NCBI GenBank assembly: GCA_013397865.1
Contig: VZTI01003113.1
Coordinates: 430,884-494,883, forward strand
Direction of reading: 5' to 3'
Source: Struthidea cinerea
Taxonomy: Eukaryota; Chordata; Aves; Passeriformes; Corcoracidae
DNA: 64,000 bases
Positions 48,136 to 59,200 of this stretch are shown in pieces (position 1 is the first letter of the stretch; every line of letters starts with the position of its first letter). The translations under genes and the position numbers were made by a program. The notes under the pieces were generated by a model. That model saw only the letters and a list, made by a program, of their open reading frames with translations, did not search any database and was not told the origin of the DNA.

Positions 48136-48329
48136 TTGCACTGAAATGAGCAGCGTATTGTCTCTGTGGAATTCAGACATAAATACTAAACCATTGCCCT
48201 GTGCCTACAGCTGATGATTAAAAAGAAGTTAATGATGGCATAAATGTGCTTGCCTGGCCCATGCTTCCAAAGCAACTCTGGGTGCTCTTTCCATCTGATC
48301 CACCCTCACCTTTGGGAGGATCTCTGGAG

Positions 48330-48930
48330 ACAAAATCCTGAGCTGGAAGGGACACACATGGATCATTGAGTCCAACTCCTGGCCCTGCACAGGAAACGCC
48401 AAAATCCCACCCTGTGCATCCCTGAGAGCATTGTCCAAATGCTCCTTGAGCTCTGGCAGCCTCGGGGCTGTGACCACTGCCCTGGGAAGCCTGTTCAGTG
48501 CCTGACCACCCTCTGGGGGAAGAACCTTTTCCTAATATCCAACCTAAACCTCCCCTGACACAGTTTTAGCCATTGCCTTTTGTCCTATCACTGGTCACCA
48601 GAGAGCAGAGATGGGAGCTGTCCCTCCACTTCTCCTCATGAGGAAGCTGCAGACCTCGATGATGTCTCCCCTCAGTCCCCTCTTCTTCAGGCTGAACAAG
48701 CCAAGTACCCTCAGCCACCCCTCTAATGGCTTTCCCTAGACCCTTCCTCATCCTTGTGCCCCCCTTTGGATGCTCCTTAGTAGCTTTAGATCTTCCTTAT
48801 ATTGTGGTGCCCCAAACCAACCCAGTGCTCCAGGTGTGACCACAGCAGCGCAGGCAGAGCTGGACGTGAAGCTGGGGGAGGCCTGGGGGTCCAACCAGCC
48901 CCTCAATCTGCTATTCCCAGCCTGGGAGCA
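48330..48930 (-). mobile_element. CR1 LINE 3' portion (longest copy)
   Basis: About 600 bp on the plus strand read as reverse-complement CR1: GAGCTGGAAGGGACACACAT, ATTGAGTCCAACTCCTGGCC, TGGGAAGCCTGTTCAGTGCC, TCTTCAGGCTGAACAAGCC and GTGCCCCAAACCAACCCAG. The element lies on the minus strand and extends further 5' than the other copies. The short open frames in it (48229-48477, 48566-48751, 48748-48993, minus) are CR1-derived, not host genes. It ends about 130 bp before the ARFGAP1 CpG block. Confidence 0.93.
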
Positions 48931-49238
48931 ACATGGGGCATCAGCTGCTAACCCCACTTCACTTACACCAATACGCGTCTGAGGAAAACCCACATAATTC
49001 CATATAATTCACCCCCACGGGCAGCCTCCCCTCAGAGATAACCCCCGGAGGTCGTTTTTGCAGCCTGGAACCGCGCCGAGAGCAGCGCGCGCCCAGGGCT
49101 CGCTTTAAGGCTTTATTTCAGCTTTGCCTGGTTGAAACACATCCCTTGAACTTCTCCCTGGAGCACGCGGAGTTGGATACAATTGCATGTTTTCGGCGTT
49201 CCTCGCCCGGCCCGGACCGCAGCGGGTTAAGCCGCGCG

Positions 49239-49254
49239 CCCACAATGCCTCGCG
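49239..49254 (+). promoter_or_regulatory. ZNF143/Staf-type binding motif
   Basis: CCCACAATGCCTCGCG fits the ZNF143 (Staf) core CCCANNATGC followed by a pyrimidine-rich YYGCG end. ZNF143 sites sit near transcription starts of many CpG-island promoters. The match is by eye from the known consensus; binding is inferred. Confidence 0.6.
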
Positions 49255-49599
49255 CCCTGCAACGTCGGCGGCGCCGGGCGGGACCGGGCCGGCGGCCGGG
49301 ACCGGGATCGGGACCAGGGCCGGCGGTGCTGCTCAGGGCCGGGGTGCGTCCCCGTCCCCGCGGCTTTCCAAGCCGGGGTTCGCTGTGCCGGGGTCGCCCG
49401 TGCCCCGCCAGCCCAGCCCAACCCAGCGCTGAGGTGGCGGCGCTCGGGCCCGGCCCCCGCGCTGTCACACAGGACGGTCCCGAGGGCGGGCGAGGTGCCG
49501 GTGCCAGGCTGGCGTGGCGGGCAGGAGGCATCTCCCGGCCCGCTATTTCAGCTTTTTCTGCGTTATTTTCTTGCCCAGAAAGCAGAGGCCGGAGGGCTC

Positions 49600-49716
49600 G
49601 GCGGAACCCGGCCATGTTCTGAGCGAGGCTCCAGGACGCCGCTGGGATCCGGGTACCGCAGGTGTGCCGGAAGGAATCGCCCTTCTCTCGGCCCTGCGAA
49701 GCGCTGGGTGAGGCCG
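49600..49716 (+). other. ARFGAP1: ARFGAP1 probable non-coding exon 1 (5' UTR; start uncertain)
   Basis: The coding start is in the next exon, which has only 4 nt of 5' UTR (53218-53221), so a non-coding upstream exon is required. The best donor in the CpG block is GAGGCCG followed by GTGAGT, placing the exon end at 49716. The 5' end is a guess, because the transcription start cannot be read from sequence. An ATGTTCTGA mini-frame at 49614-49622 would lie in this leader if transcription starts upstream of it. Confidence 0.5.
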
Positions 49717-52700
49717 GTGAGTGTGGAACTGCGCCGCTTTAAAAGTGTGTCTTTGATGTATTTGTGGACGTGAGCCGTGGCAGCTCCATGGAGATGGGCG
49801 CAGTGCGTGATTCCAGGGGTTTCTTCAGCCTCTGTGGCCTTTTTGCACTGATGGGACTCGCAGGGAGCCTTCAGGTCCATGAAGTCAGCAGGCCACGTCA
49901 GCCGCTGACTCTTCGTGCACTGAATTGCAAAGGCCTTTTCAGGTTGCCTCTGAATTTGCTGCTGCATCAGAGGAGTAAAGTCCTATTGTAGATTATTTCC
50001 GCTTCTAGTCCACTTCTGTCTTTTTGCTTGTGTTTAGAAACTGAAGATTTCATAACCAGAAAACTCATATTGTGCATGTCTGGTTTTTGCTCTGGGAGCA
50101 GGTTGTTTGGGAAATAAGAGTGTGAGATTGGTCTGTGTGAAGCTGCCTATTTCCACTTTGGAACCCTTAGTCAAAAATATTCATATTTTTCAATGGAAAC
50201 TTACTCCTAAACGAAACACTTTCTTTACTGCTTATGTCCATTTATATTAGATCAAAACAATGTATTTTTCTTTAAGGTGGCTGTGCAGCTTCTTTCGTCA
50301 GTATTTAGTCATGAAACTTAAACAGCACAGTGGTTATATGTCAAGTCAGCTACCAGGGCTCAGCTTTTTGGTGGTAATCAATGACAATTTGAACCCTTAA
50401 AACTTTGTGGGAAAATTACTAAAAATAAACTAGCCACTTCTAAAGCCATTACCTATTAGAAAGCTTAGAACATGACATTTTTTCCTTGTTCTTTAATTCC
50501 AGATGCTTTGGTGGAGGAGGACAAGGTGAAAAGCTAGTGGCTTTAGTTACCTCCTCCTTTCTTGGATGTCATGGTGTGGATGAAGATCTGCCTTCCCACC
50601 AGACAGACATGATGGTTTGGGCAGGGAACTTGGTGCGTGTGGAATAGGTGCATGTTCAGACTGCAGTTGACCAAAGTCTTTCAGTTTCTATTAAAAAAAA
50701 TGTTATGGCAGAACCAAAAGCAATTGCTTCCTCTATCACCTTGGAGCTGGAGATCTGAAACTGGTGTTTAAACACAAGGGGGGCTGGATATTGGCTGTTG
50801 GAGGATGGCTGTAACTTTCTGCTTTAGAGACAATTCCTGGCATGTGCAGAATTGGAGTGGGAAGACTCTTCAGCTTTCCTGTTCGGCTCCAGCAGTGCTC
50901 ATCTGCCATTGAGGCTGGAAGGCCTTTGCATGTAGACTGCCTTTGTTGGTTGTTCTGATTGAAAACCTGTGAAAAAGGAGGGAAAATGGTAAAGGAAGGG
51001 TAGTGGTAAGAGGATTGAACGTCCAGCCAAAGAGAGGAGCCTTGGAACTTGTCAGTAATGTACAGGAAGATGCTGGGGAGATTCATTCCTGAGGAAGAGG
51101 CATTGGCATGCAAAGAGAAAGCAGCAATAATGGCAAAGAGGAGGGCCCAGAGGGTGCACTGTTGTCTGTCTGGCTGTTCCTGCTGAGCTATTTACTTAAT
51201 TTCTGTACTGCAGAGGAAGAATTCTCCCTTATCTCACCAGGGACAAATAGTGGAATTGAAGTCATGGACTGGGAGCCATGTAAATGTGTTTATGGTTGTC
51301 ATTTAGGACATAAGCAAATGCATGTAGTGCTATCTCCCTCGCTGCTCACATGCACATGAGTAAGTTATGGAAGGGTAAATGTTATTGGAATGCTGTTGGA
51401 AAAGGTGTGTTTCATTATATGAGGGGTCACTTGCCACACTTTCATTCTCCTATTCTGAAAGTTACACAATTTTTATCAGATTATTGATAAAAATAACTGT
51501 GTTCAGTTTTATTTTAATGTAGGATGACAGGAAGATTTTACTCACCACTACTTGTAGTAACCTTATGAGTCTAAAACACTTTCACCACAATTACCTGGTT
51601 TTGCCTAATACAAAGTAATTAAGGCTGAAAAGGTAGCACATTCTAAACATCAGTGAAAACACTGCCCCTTAAATTCCACAGAATTAAGCATTTGTCAACA
51701 AGATGTTTACAGAGGAATAAGTGCTTTAGATAAAAGGCAGTGGGTTCTGCTACAAACACCTTCTGCTTTTAGCAGTGGCAATACGTAGGTAGAACATTGA
51801 GCTTTTTCCTTTCTGAGTCATGTTATCTTAGCTGGTGATGCACAGCACTATTTATTGTACTACTCTGCTTTAGAGACTTCTAAGTTGTTGACATCAGTCA
51901 AACAAATGCAATGTTGTCTTACCTGTAGCATTTTTCCTTTTTAAACACCCTTCCTTTATTTATTAAAGATACATCCTCCCTCCATGCCCTGGGGCTGCGG
52001 CGGTTGTATGTAACACTTAATCATTTACCTTCTAAAAATTTTGTGTGATTGTTCATTTTATTGATGTTCTAAGGACTTTTGATTGTTTTGTCAAATAGCA
52101 CAGTGAAATAGTGTCAGAGAGTTGCATACAGGTATTTTAGCCTCACACCAGTATTTGGTGAAAACATCAACCTGCTGTTTTATGCTTTGCATCTTGACTG
52201 GCCATTAAGCTGGACATTTAGTAGTTGGTGCTATTTCTAGTCAGCTTGGTGACTTCTGTCTTTTATTACATCTTAGAAGTTTGTTTTCTGGAGTAGAAAT
52301 GAAAAGATGGAGAGGAAGTAAAAAGCGAGAACAGATGTTATTTATTTAAAGTTAATTTAAATATGATGCTATTAGTTGGAAATAGGAATTTGTTTTTTAT
52401 CTAAATTGCAGTTCTTATGCGGCACCCTAAACTACAGTTCTTCTAATTATGAGTGCTTTGTGTACTTTGGGTTTTTCCAGGCTGTGTACTGTGTGTGAAT
52501 CACATTTTTTGTCTTAATGTGAATTTTAGCCATAGCTTTGACACTGCTGCCTGCTGTTTTCTGCGTCATAAAAATTAGAGTGAGATGATGTGGTCTGCCA
52601 GCGAGATGTGCCTGTTGAATTAGAATTCTATTTTGTGTAAAGGTCCCAATAATTGCCTTAATTTCGTAGAATTCAGTTGACAAGCAAACTCAATATTTCT

Positions 52701-53217
52701 GGAAAATTACAAGTTGTTGTATCATCTAGTAAGGGGTTCTTTTAGCAACATGTTCAGCACTCTTAAGTGTAAGAGTTTCTGCTATTTTTTGCATAGATCT
52801 GATGAGTTGTGTGCATGTGATCCCGTGAAATCGTGGATGTTATGAAGTGCTTTCAGGAAGGGTAGTGGATGGGTCTGGGAGCAGCATCCAGTAGAGTCTG
52901 TTTTGATACAATTTGTGACATAGAAGAATTCCTGTGTTTATTACCCCCCACCCACTTTTCAGCCATGACTGAATTACACTGTTCCAATGATGGAGTTAAG
53001 ATTACTAAATCGCCCCAAAAGTGCAAAGTAAATGGAAAAGCAAGATTGTGGGGTTTGTGGTGGTTTGGTTTGTCTGTTTTTCTTCTGCAGCTGGTTGTGA
53101 GTCAGTGGTTTAGATTCCAAGCTCTTTGTCACGGAGCTGTGCTTGTGGGGTACTGAGCATCCTACCAGAATCAAACCCATGATCATGACTTAGTTTTCTC
53201 TTTTTCGCCCTTTGCAG
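49717..53217 (+). other. ARFGAP1 intron 1
   Basis: This 3.5-kb intron lies between the probable non-coding exon 1 and the start-codon exon, with donor GTGAGT and acceptor CCCTTTGCAG. It is AT-rich, with no recognised mobile element and no convincing open frame. Confidence 0.65.
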
Positions 53218-53221
53218 AATC

Positions 53222-53281
53222 ATGGCAAGTCCAAGAACAAGGAAGGTCCTCAAGGAAGTCAGAGCACAAGATGAGAACAAT
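53222..53281 (+). CDS. ARFGAP1: ARFGAP1 coding exon 1 (start codon)
   Basis: The exon encodes residues 1-20, MASPRTRKVLKEVRAQDENN, the canonical ARFGAP1 N-terminus. The acceptor CCCTTTGCAG ends at 53217, 4 nt before the ATG, and the donor is GTGAGA. The coding part ends in phase 0. Confidence 0.96.
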
Positions 53282-56200
53282 GTGAGAAAATTGTGATCTT
53301 TAGATCAGTTTTGTAGAATTGAATTTGCTTTTTACCTACTCCAAATGTGCATTGGGGTCTGCTACAGCTGCTGTTGTCTTTGTGGCATGGCTCACTAATG
53401 GTAACGTAGAAATTTGGATATCTCATATATGCATTACAATACATTGCTGTATGTTTGGCACAAGTATTTCAGAAGTTCTAGTAATGCTGGAACCCCTGGG
53501 GTCTTTTCAACAAGTGGTATCTGGGGCACAACTTAAATTAAAATGGTCCATTTCATGGAGCTTGATTATACCAAAGCTTAAATGTGATAGTCCATGGAAA
53601 GATTCAGTTTTATTTATATCAATACATTAAATCTTGAGTGGTGAATCCGATCATAAAACTGAAGTTGTTGCAATGTATGAGCAATAAAGCTTTTTCTAAA
53701 GAAAATACTCTGTTTAGATCTGCTACCATTTACTGCCAAACAGTAGTGTGGCTGAATAAGTGTTCCAAACTTTAAATGTTGCATCTTTTTTTTGCCAAGG
53801 AAACCTCAAGAATTCAGTTTGGTTACTTTCTCCTCCCTGAAGACAATATGGAGATGAAATCAAAACTAATTCTTTGCTCAGTAATTTCCATTTGCTTGTG
53901 TGTATTTCCTCTCTGGTTTTTTGTAGTCAGTACTGTAATTTTTATAATCCAAGAGCATAAATAAATACTTGAAGGAAGTTTATGTTATCAGGGAAGGTGT
54001 TTGCAAACAATAAGAACTCTCCCTTTTGAAATTATTTTCTACGTTTTCATGATTTGCCTTTTTGAGCTGCACTATGAAAACTTCCCATAGACGGTTATGG
54101 CAGATGGAAGAAATAATTGTTTTTCTCTCACAGGTCTGTTTTGAATGTGGTGCATTTAACCCCCAGTGGGTGAGTGTGACCTATGGAATTTGGATCTGTC
54201 TTGAGTGCTCAGGAAAACACCGAGGCTTGGGAGTTCACCTCAGGTCAGCCTTTCCAACAGACCATGGACTGAGTTGCATTATCTCAGGGTGCATTATGGC
54301 TGTGAACAGCATGTGTTGGTTTGGAATGGTATAGAATGTCTCAAATCCAACATTTCACTGGCAGTTTTGCTTCATGCTCCTCTCCAAAGTGGGCTTTGCT
54401 CTTCGTGCCTCGTCTCTAACTAGTTGGGTATAAAGCTAGCGTACAAAACAGGTTTATTCTGTTCAGGAGATTCCTGTTCTCTTTGTAATGTAAATGATAG
54501 TTTTTGTTGTTTTCCAAGAAACATGCTCAGCTGAGATGGGAGTCTATGGAATAAGAACTGCTATGGGTTCTGGAGATTCCCAGTGTGTGTATATAATAGG
54601 GCCAAAGCAGGGAACAGTTACTCAAATGAGGAAAGGAGAGAAAGTCCAGGAGGGAAATCACCAAAGCAAGGAGGCCATTCAGAAGTACATTCTTTGCTTT
54701 TCGAGGCGTGATTTGAATCTCACTAGTGAGCAGAAATTGCACAGGAAAGGAGCGTTTGGAACTGTTGTGTATGTGGCATGGAAGAGAAAAGGAAATTTCT
54801 GAGATGAGGACATAGAATCATAGAATTGCCAAGGTTGGAAAAGACCTCTAAAATCATCAGGATACTTGATAATAGACGGAAAAAGAAAATTGCAGAGTGA
54901 AGTATGGGAAAAGTTTCTGTTACATAGTGGGTTAGATTAATTTCTGGACTTGAAGGAAGCTGCTTTTTCTGTCACTTGCCTTCTGTTGACTGTCTCCTTT
55001 AAATGCCAATAAATGACATGATTTTGGCTTATTTCAGTGAGGATCTGCCCACCTTCTTATGATGATCTGTCTGTCTGTACTTGGAGAGTGTTCTCTAACA
55101 TGTTTATGCTCTCAACTTTTGAGATAGGTTGTAATAAGCTTTTTTTTTGTCACTGTTCATACAGCAGGAAATTATAACAAGCTGTGATCTAAAATTGTTT
55201 ATTAAAACCTGCTTTTCAGTTTTGTGCGTTCTGTAACCATGGACAAGTGGAAGGATATTGAGCTGGAGAAAATGAAGGCTGGAGGTAACAGCAAATTCCG
55301 AGAGTTCTTGGAGTCTCAAGATGATTATGATCCATGCTGGACAATGCAAGAGAAATACAACAGCAAAGCTGCAGCTCTGTTTAGAGACCAGGTAAGCTCA
55401 GTTTTAGGTGTGTCCTCACCCCTAGGATCTGAAAATACCAAAGTGATTTGTAAGCACTTGGTTTTGAAAGGAGGGAAAGTTGCAACTTTTTGAAGATCTG
55501 CAGTGGTTCCTGAAAAGGTAAATGTAAGAGAGTGAAATCCTGGAAGAGTTAATGTCAACCTGAATGAATTAATGGCTCAAGTATTTGGCAGAAGAGAAAA
55601 GGAATGTGGTCCTGCTAGGGAGATAAGGTGGGGTTAGAAAAGAGTGTCGTGGGCAGGCAGGAGCCTTTCTGGACTAACTTCCTTATTTTGGGTAACTCTC
55701 TCTAATTTAGCCCAAGGGTCTGGTACCTCAGAGTAGGCAGTCCACGACCGCCCTCTTGGGATCCTACAGGTCTTAGAGTGCTTCTCCCCAAGTCTTGTAA
55801 GAGTTTTCTATTGAAATTTTCATTTCTGTATTTAGCTGAGGTAGCTGAGATTTTCAGTGCTGTAGTTTGTTGCAGCTGTTTAGTCAGTGGAGCTGTCTCA
55901 GTCCTCAGTTCACTACTTCAGCTGTACAGTTGTATCCAAAGTGATTTTTGATAAATCGTTAGTGTATGTAGTAACATACTACAATAAGGTAGTTCTGTTC
56001 CTCCATTACTCTGTGATTAGTGCTTACATGTCTTCATTAATCCAGTCTTTCCTCTTTGAACCAAACCTGCCTCTTTGAGGAAATTGTCTAATTTTCTATT
56101 TCAGTTGCCTCAAATAAAACCAGTGTTCAATTCAACATCACAGCCTGGGAGTCAGAAAAAAATGGTTTCTTGTGAAAACAGATTAATTGATCCATGGAGC

Positions 56201-59200
56201 TGGCAGCAAATTGAAAAAATAGGTTGTCCTCATGTTGCAGAACCAGTTAATAACTTCTGTGGAATCTCTGACCTATTCCTGACTATTCTGCCTCTTGTAG
56301 GTAGCTACAGTAGCTGAAGGCAAGGAGTGGTCCATTGAAACTTCTCCTGCCAGGAACTGGACCCCACCTCAGCCTAAAATGTCTCTGTCTTCTGCTCACC
56401 GGTACGTGCCCTGCTTATCTAATGTGGGTACAGATACAGCATCAGATACAGATACAACATCAAAACCTCATGTTTAATGTCTGCTGGGTTTACCCTGTTG
56501 GTGCTGGTGTCTGAACAAGCTGAAGTAATGGAGTATGAGGTAACAGGACTTTATTTCTGGAATAATTCCCACCCCGTGCACCCGAACGTTAAACAATGGC
56601 AGAGACAAGTGAGCGAGAGCAGGGGACAAGCCATGCTTGTGTTGTCCTGAGTTGAAATGCACCTGAAATTAGACATTTGTGTCACTCACAGGTAGTGTAT
56701 GACATACCTTAACTGTGGTGCTGTGCCAGTTTGGGATTGGATGCTAGGGAAGAACGAACAGACTTTTCCCTTATGGTGCTAATTACCATGGGAGCATCAA
56801 AGCTCTGTACCACAGCAATTGTTGTTCTGCTTTTGCATGCAGTGGTTGTTACTCGGTGCACTAAAGATCCAAGTTAACTGCAAAAGTAGTTGTAAATCAA
56901 AGGAACAAGAGCTTCATGCCTTTTAGTGGTTGCATTAGAGTTCCCTGCTTGATAGATGATATAACTAATCAATTTTTAACCTGTATTATGGTGATATGCA
57001 TCAAGCTGCACTGCTGAGCTAGTGGATTTTGCTTTACATGGCTTTGATTCCTCAATGTTTTATTTCAGTTCTGCTGGACAATCTCACACTGCAACTGCCC
57101 CTTCTGACAAGGCTTTTGAAGACTGGTTAAACGATGATGTCAGCTCCTACCAAGGGTAATGCAATATTTACTGACTTTCTGAGTGCCTCTCTGTCTAGCA
57201 TAACAAAATGTTTGAAGCATTGAAGAAAACGTTTGTAACTCCAAATGGTATTATGCTGTGTTCCAAACCAGCGAATTCTGATTGTATGTTGTACCTTACA
57301 GTGACTGGAGTTAAACATTTATAAAGCTTCTTTCATTCCTTTTCTCATTTTCATGTATCACTTTATTAGGATTTACTCAGCTTTCTGATGTCAGTGATCT
57401 GTTAAACCTGGAGAATCATTAAGACCACATTAGCTTGCACAGAGGAAATTGTGTTGTGCAAGGATTCCTCAGTGGATCCTTGGTGTTATGTCTTTATGAA
57501 GTGAGTAGTTTTGTGTTTTGGGTGCTGGGCACTAAAGGACTTTCTTTTCCAGGTGCAAAAACAATTATCATTCTTCCATGCTTTTCAGTTCTTTTAATGG
57601 CTGCATGCTGATACAGGTACTATTTAATGCTTTTCCTGTGGCAGTGGCCAAGAGAATCGCTACGTGGGGTTTGGGAACACAGTAAACCCTCCAAAAAAAG
57701 AGGATGACTTCCTGAATAATGCCATGTCCTCGTTGTACTCGGTAAGGAATTGCTTGGAGCTTTCTGAATTACCGTTTTCTTCTATTTTATCCTGGTTTGG
57801 GAGAACATAAGCAGAGAAGAGAAGAGAAGCTAAAGACTGCAGGTGGATACGGAGAGATGCAGAGTATGGTTGTATTCTCAAAGAGTGAAGAAGATACTGG
57901 TGGACTTTAAAAGGCAAAATGGAGAAACTTGAGCAAAACTTAAGAGTTATGTCTGGTATCAGTTCATAGAAATAAGTGAGGATATAGCAGTGAATGAAGA
58001 AATAATAATCAACAGGGCTGAAGGAAAAAAGTGAAATTACCTGTAGGGAATTAAATCTATTAACCATATTAGGGATGTTCTGAGGAAAACAACTGAAATG
58101 TGTGTGTATGTGAGTGCCAGAAGCCGTGAGCGGTGATGAAAACATTTGAAATACTTGTGACAGGGTGTGAAGAGATAACAGCATATGGCTGAACAGTTGT
58201 CATGATTCAAGTAGAGATAGTGAAAGATGCATTGTTGAAATAAAACAGGAATAAAGTCAGAGGCAGTCAGGGCCATCCTGGTGCTTTGATAGGTTGCAGA
58301 GTCACAGTGCTGAACAATATTTGGGGTTTGGAGCATTTGGAAATACAGTAAGGTATCCTACCAAGGTTAGTGGCCAACAGCCCTCTGTAGAGCCTCACTG
58401 GTCTAAATACCCACACCAGGTTCCACTGTTTATTTAAAAATAAATAAATACTTTCACTAGAACTTACCAGAGAAAGGTAATGCCTGAGCCTTTGAACAGG
58501 TTGATCACCATATTCCAAGTGATCCCACAGGCTGCTTGGTGTAGATCAGCCGAATATTTTCTAGGTGTCTCACAGTTTTTAGGCCAGAGTGTTCAGATTA
58601 GAAAGCATATCTGCAGTGTATTGCAAGTGAGCTAAGACAGCCAAGGAGAAGGGACACTGTGAGCCATTCTTTGAGTCCAGGATCTCAGAGAATGTCCTGG
58701 CTGAAATGCCCTCGTGTGAGCACAGGCACACATTGTGGTGTGCTCTGAAGTCCTGTATTTCTGGGAGGCTGAGTTCTTGGCATGGGTGTTCATCCTGGTG
58801 AGGAAAACAATTTGCCTTCCACTGCATGGGATGATTTTTCCTCACACTTGTAGCCATTTTTAGCAGAGTAACATCTGAAACACTCTGGCTTGTTCAAATT
58901 GATACAAATACTGAAGTTCATCGCTATGCTTCAGTTAAGTGAGAGGCTCTAATTTTTCTCTCAGTAGCAGGTAGTTCTTAGGACTACAGGACAAGCTGTA
59001 TTAGAGAATTTTGACTTAAGCTAATCTGTTTTAATGAAGACTTGGTTATTTGCTATTATTATTCACATGTAGCTCATTACTTTCTTGCTTTCTTTAAAGG
59101 GATGGAGCAGTTTTACAACTGGAGCAAGCAAAATTGCCTCAGCTGCTAAAGAGGGTGTAAGTAAATAAAACGTGGTTTAGTTAATTCTTGTAAATTCTGG

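Larger units (their letters stand above)
39241..49059. other. Intergenic region between NKAIN4 and ARFGAP1
   Basis: This stretch of about 10 kb separates the two divergent genes. It contains a plus-strand CR1 fragment (43993-44219), a longer minus-strand CR1 (48330-48930) and an ACAA microsatellite (40281-40297). It also has a very AT-rich patch (about 45900-46060), a degenerate tandem region (46318-46415) and a candidate conserved patch (47935-48135). No exon-like open frame with splice sites and recognisable protein was seen. Confidence 0.75.
49060..49730 (+). promoter_or_regulatory. ARFGAP1: ARFGAP1 CpG-island promoter
   Basis: CpG density rises sharply at about 49060 and falls after about 49730, just upstream of ARFGAP1. 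Inside are a ZNF143/Staf-type motif (49239-49254), a G-quadruplex-type tract (49298-49319) and a YY1-like GCCATGTT (49611-49618). No TATA box is obvious. A housekeeping CpG promoter fits a ubiquitous Golgi ArfGAP. Overlapping GC-rich open frames on both strands here are artefacts of base composition. Confidence 0.8.
53282..55219 (+). other. ARFGAP1 introns 2 and 3
   Basis: Intron 2 is 53282-54133 and intron 3 is 54244-55219, with coding exon 2 (54134-54243) between them. Intron 2 shows nothing recognised. Intron 3 has a short CR1 tail fragment (54810-54861). Open frames at 53319-53630 and 54494-54802 have no recognisable homology. Confidence 0.8.
55392..57644 (+). other. ARFGAP1 introns 4, 5 and 6
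   Basis: Intron 4 is 55392-56300, intron 5 is 56402-57068 and intron 6 is 57156-57644. Just inside intron 5 a short imperfect tandem of CAGATACAGCAT-like units lies at 56430-56462. I see no mobile element or nested gene. Confidence 0.8.

Noticed and set aside
49118..49622. Two overlapping open frames of about 160 codons on opposite strands at the ARFGAP1 promoter
   Set aside because: Proline-, arginine- and glycine-rich translations on both strands are a CpG-island artefact. No homology was recognised.
53660..53710. Polyadenylation signal AATAAA in ARFGAP1 intron 2 as evidence of a short transcript
   Set aside because: The hexamer is common in AT-rich introns, and no GT-rich downstream element or terminal exon was evident.
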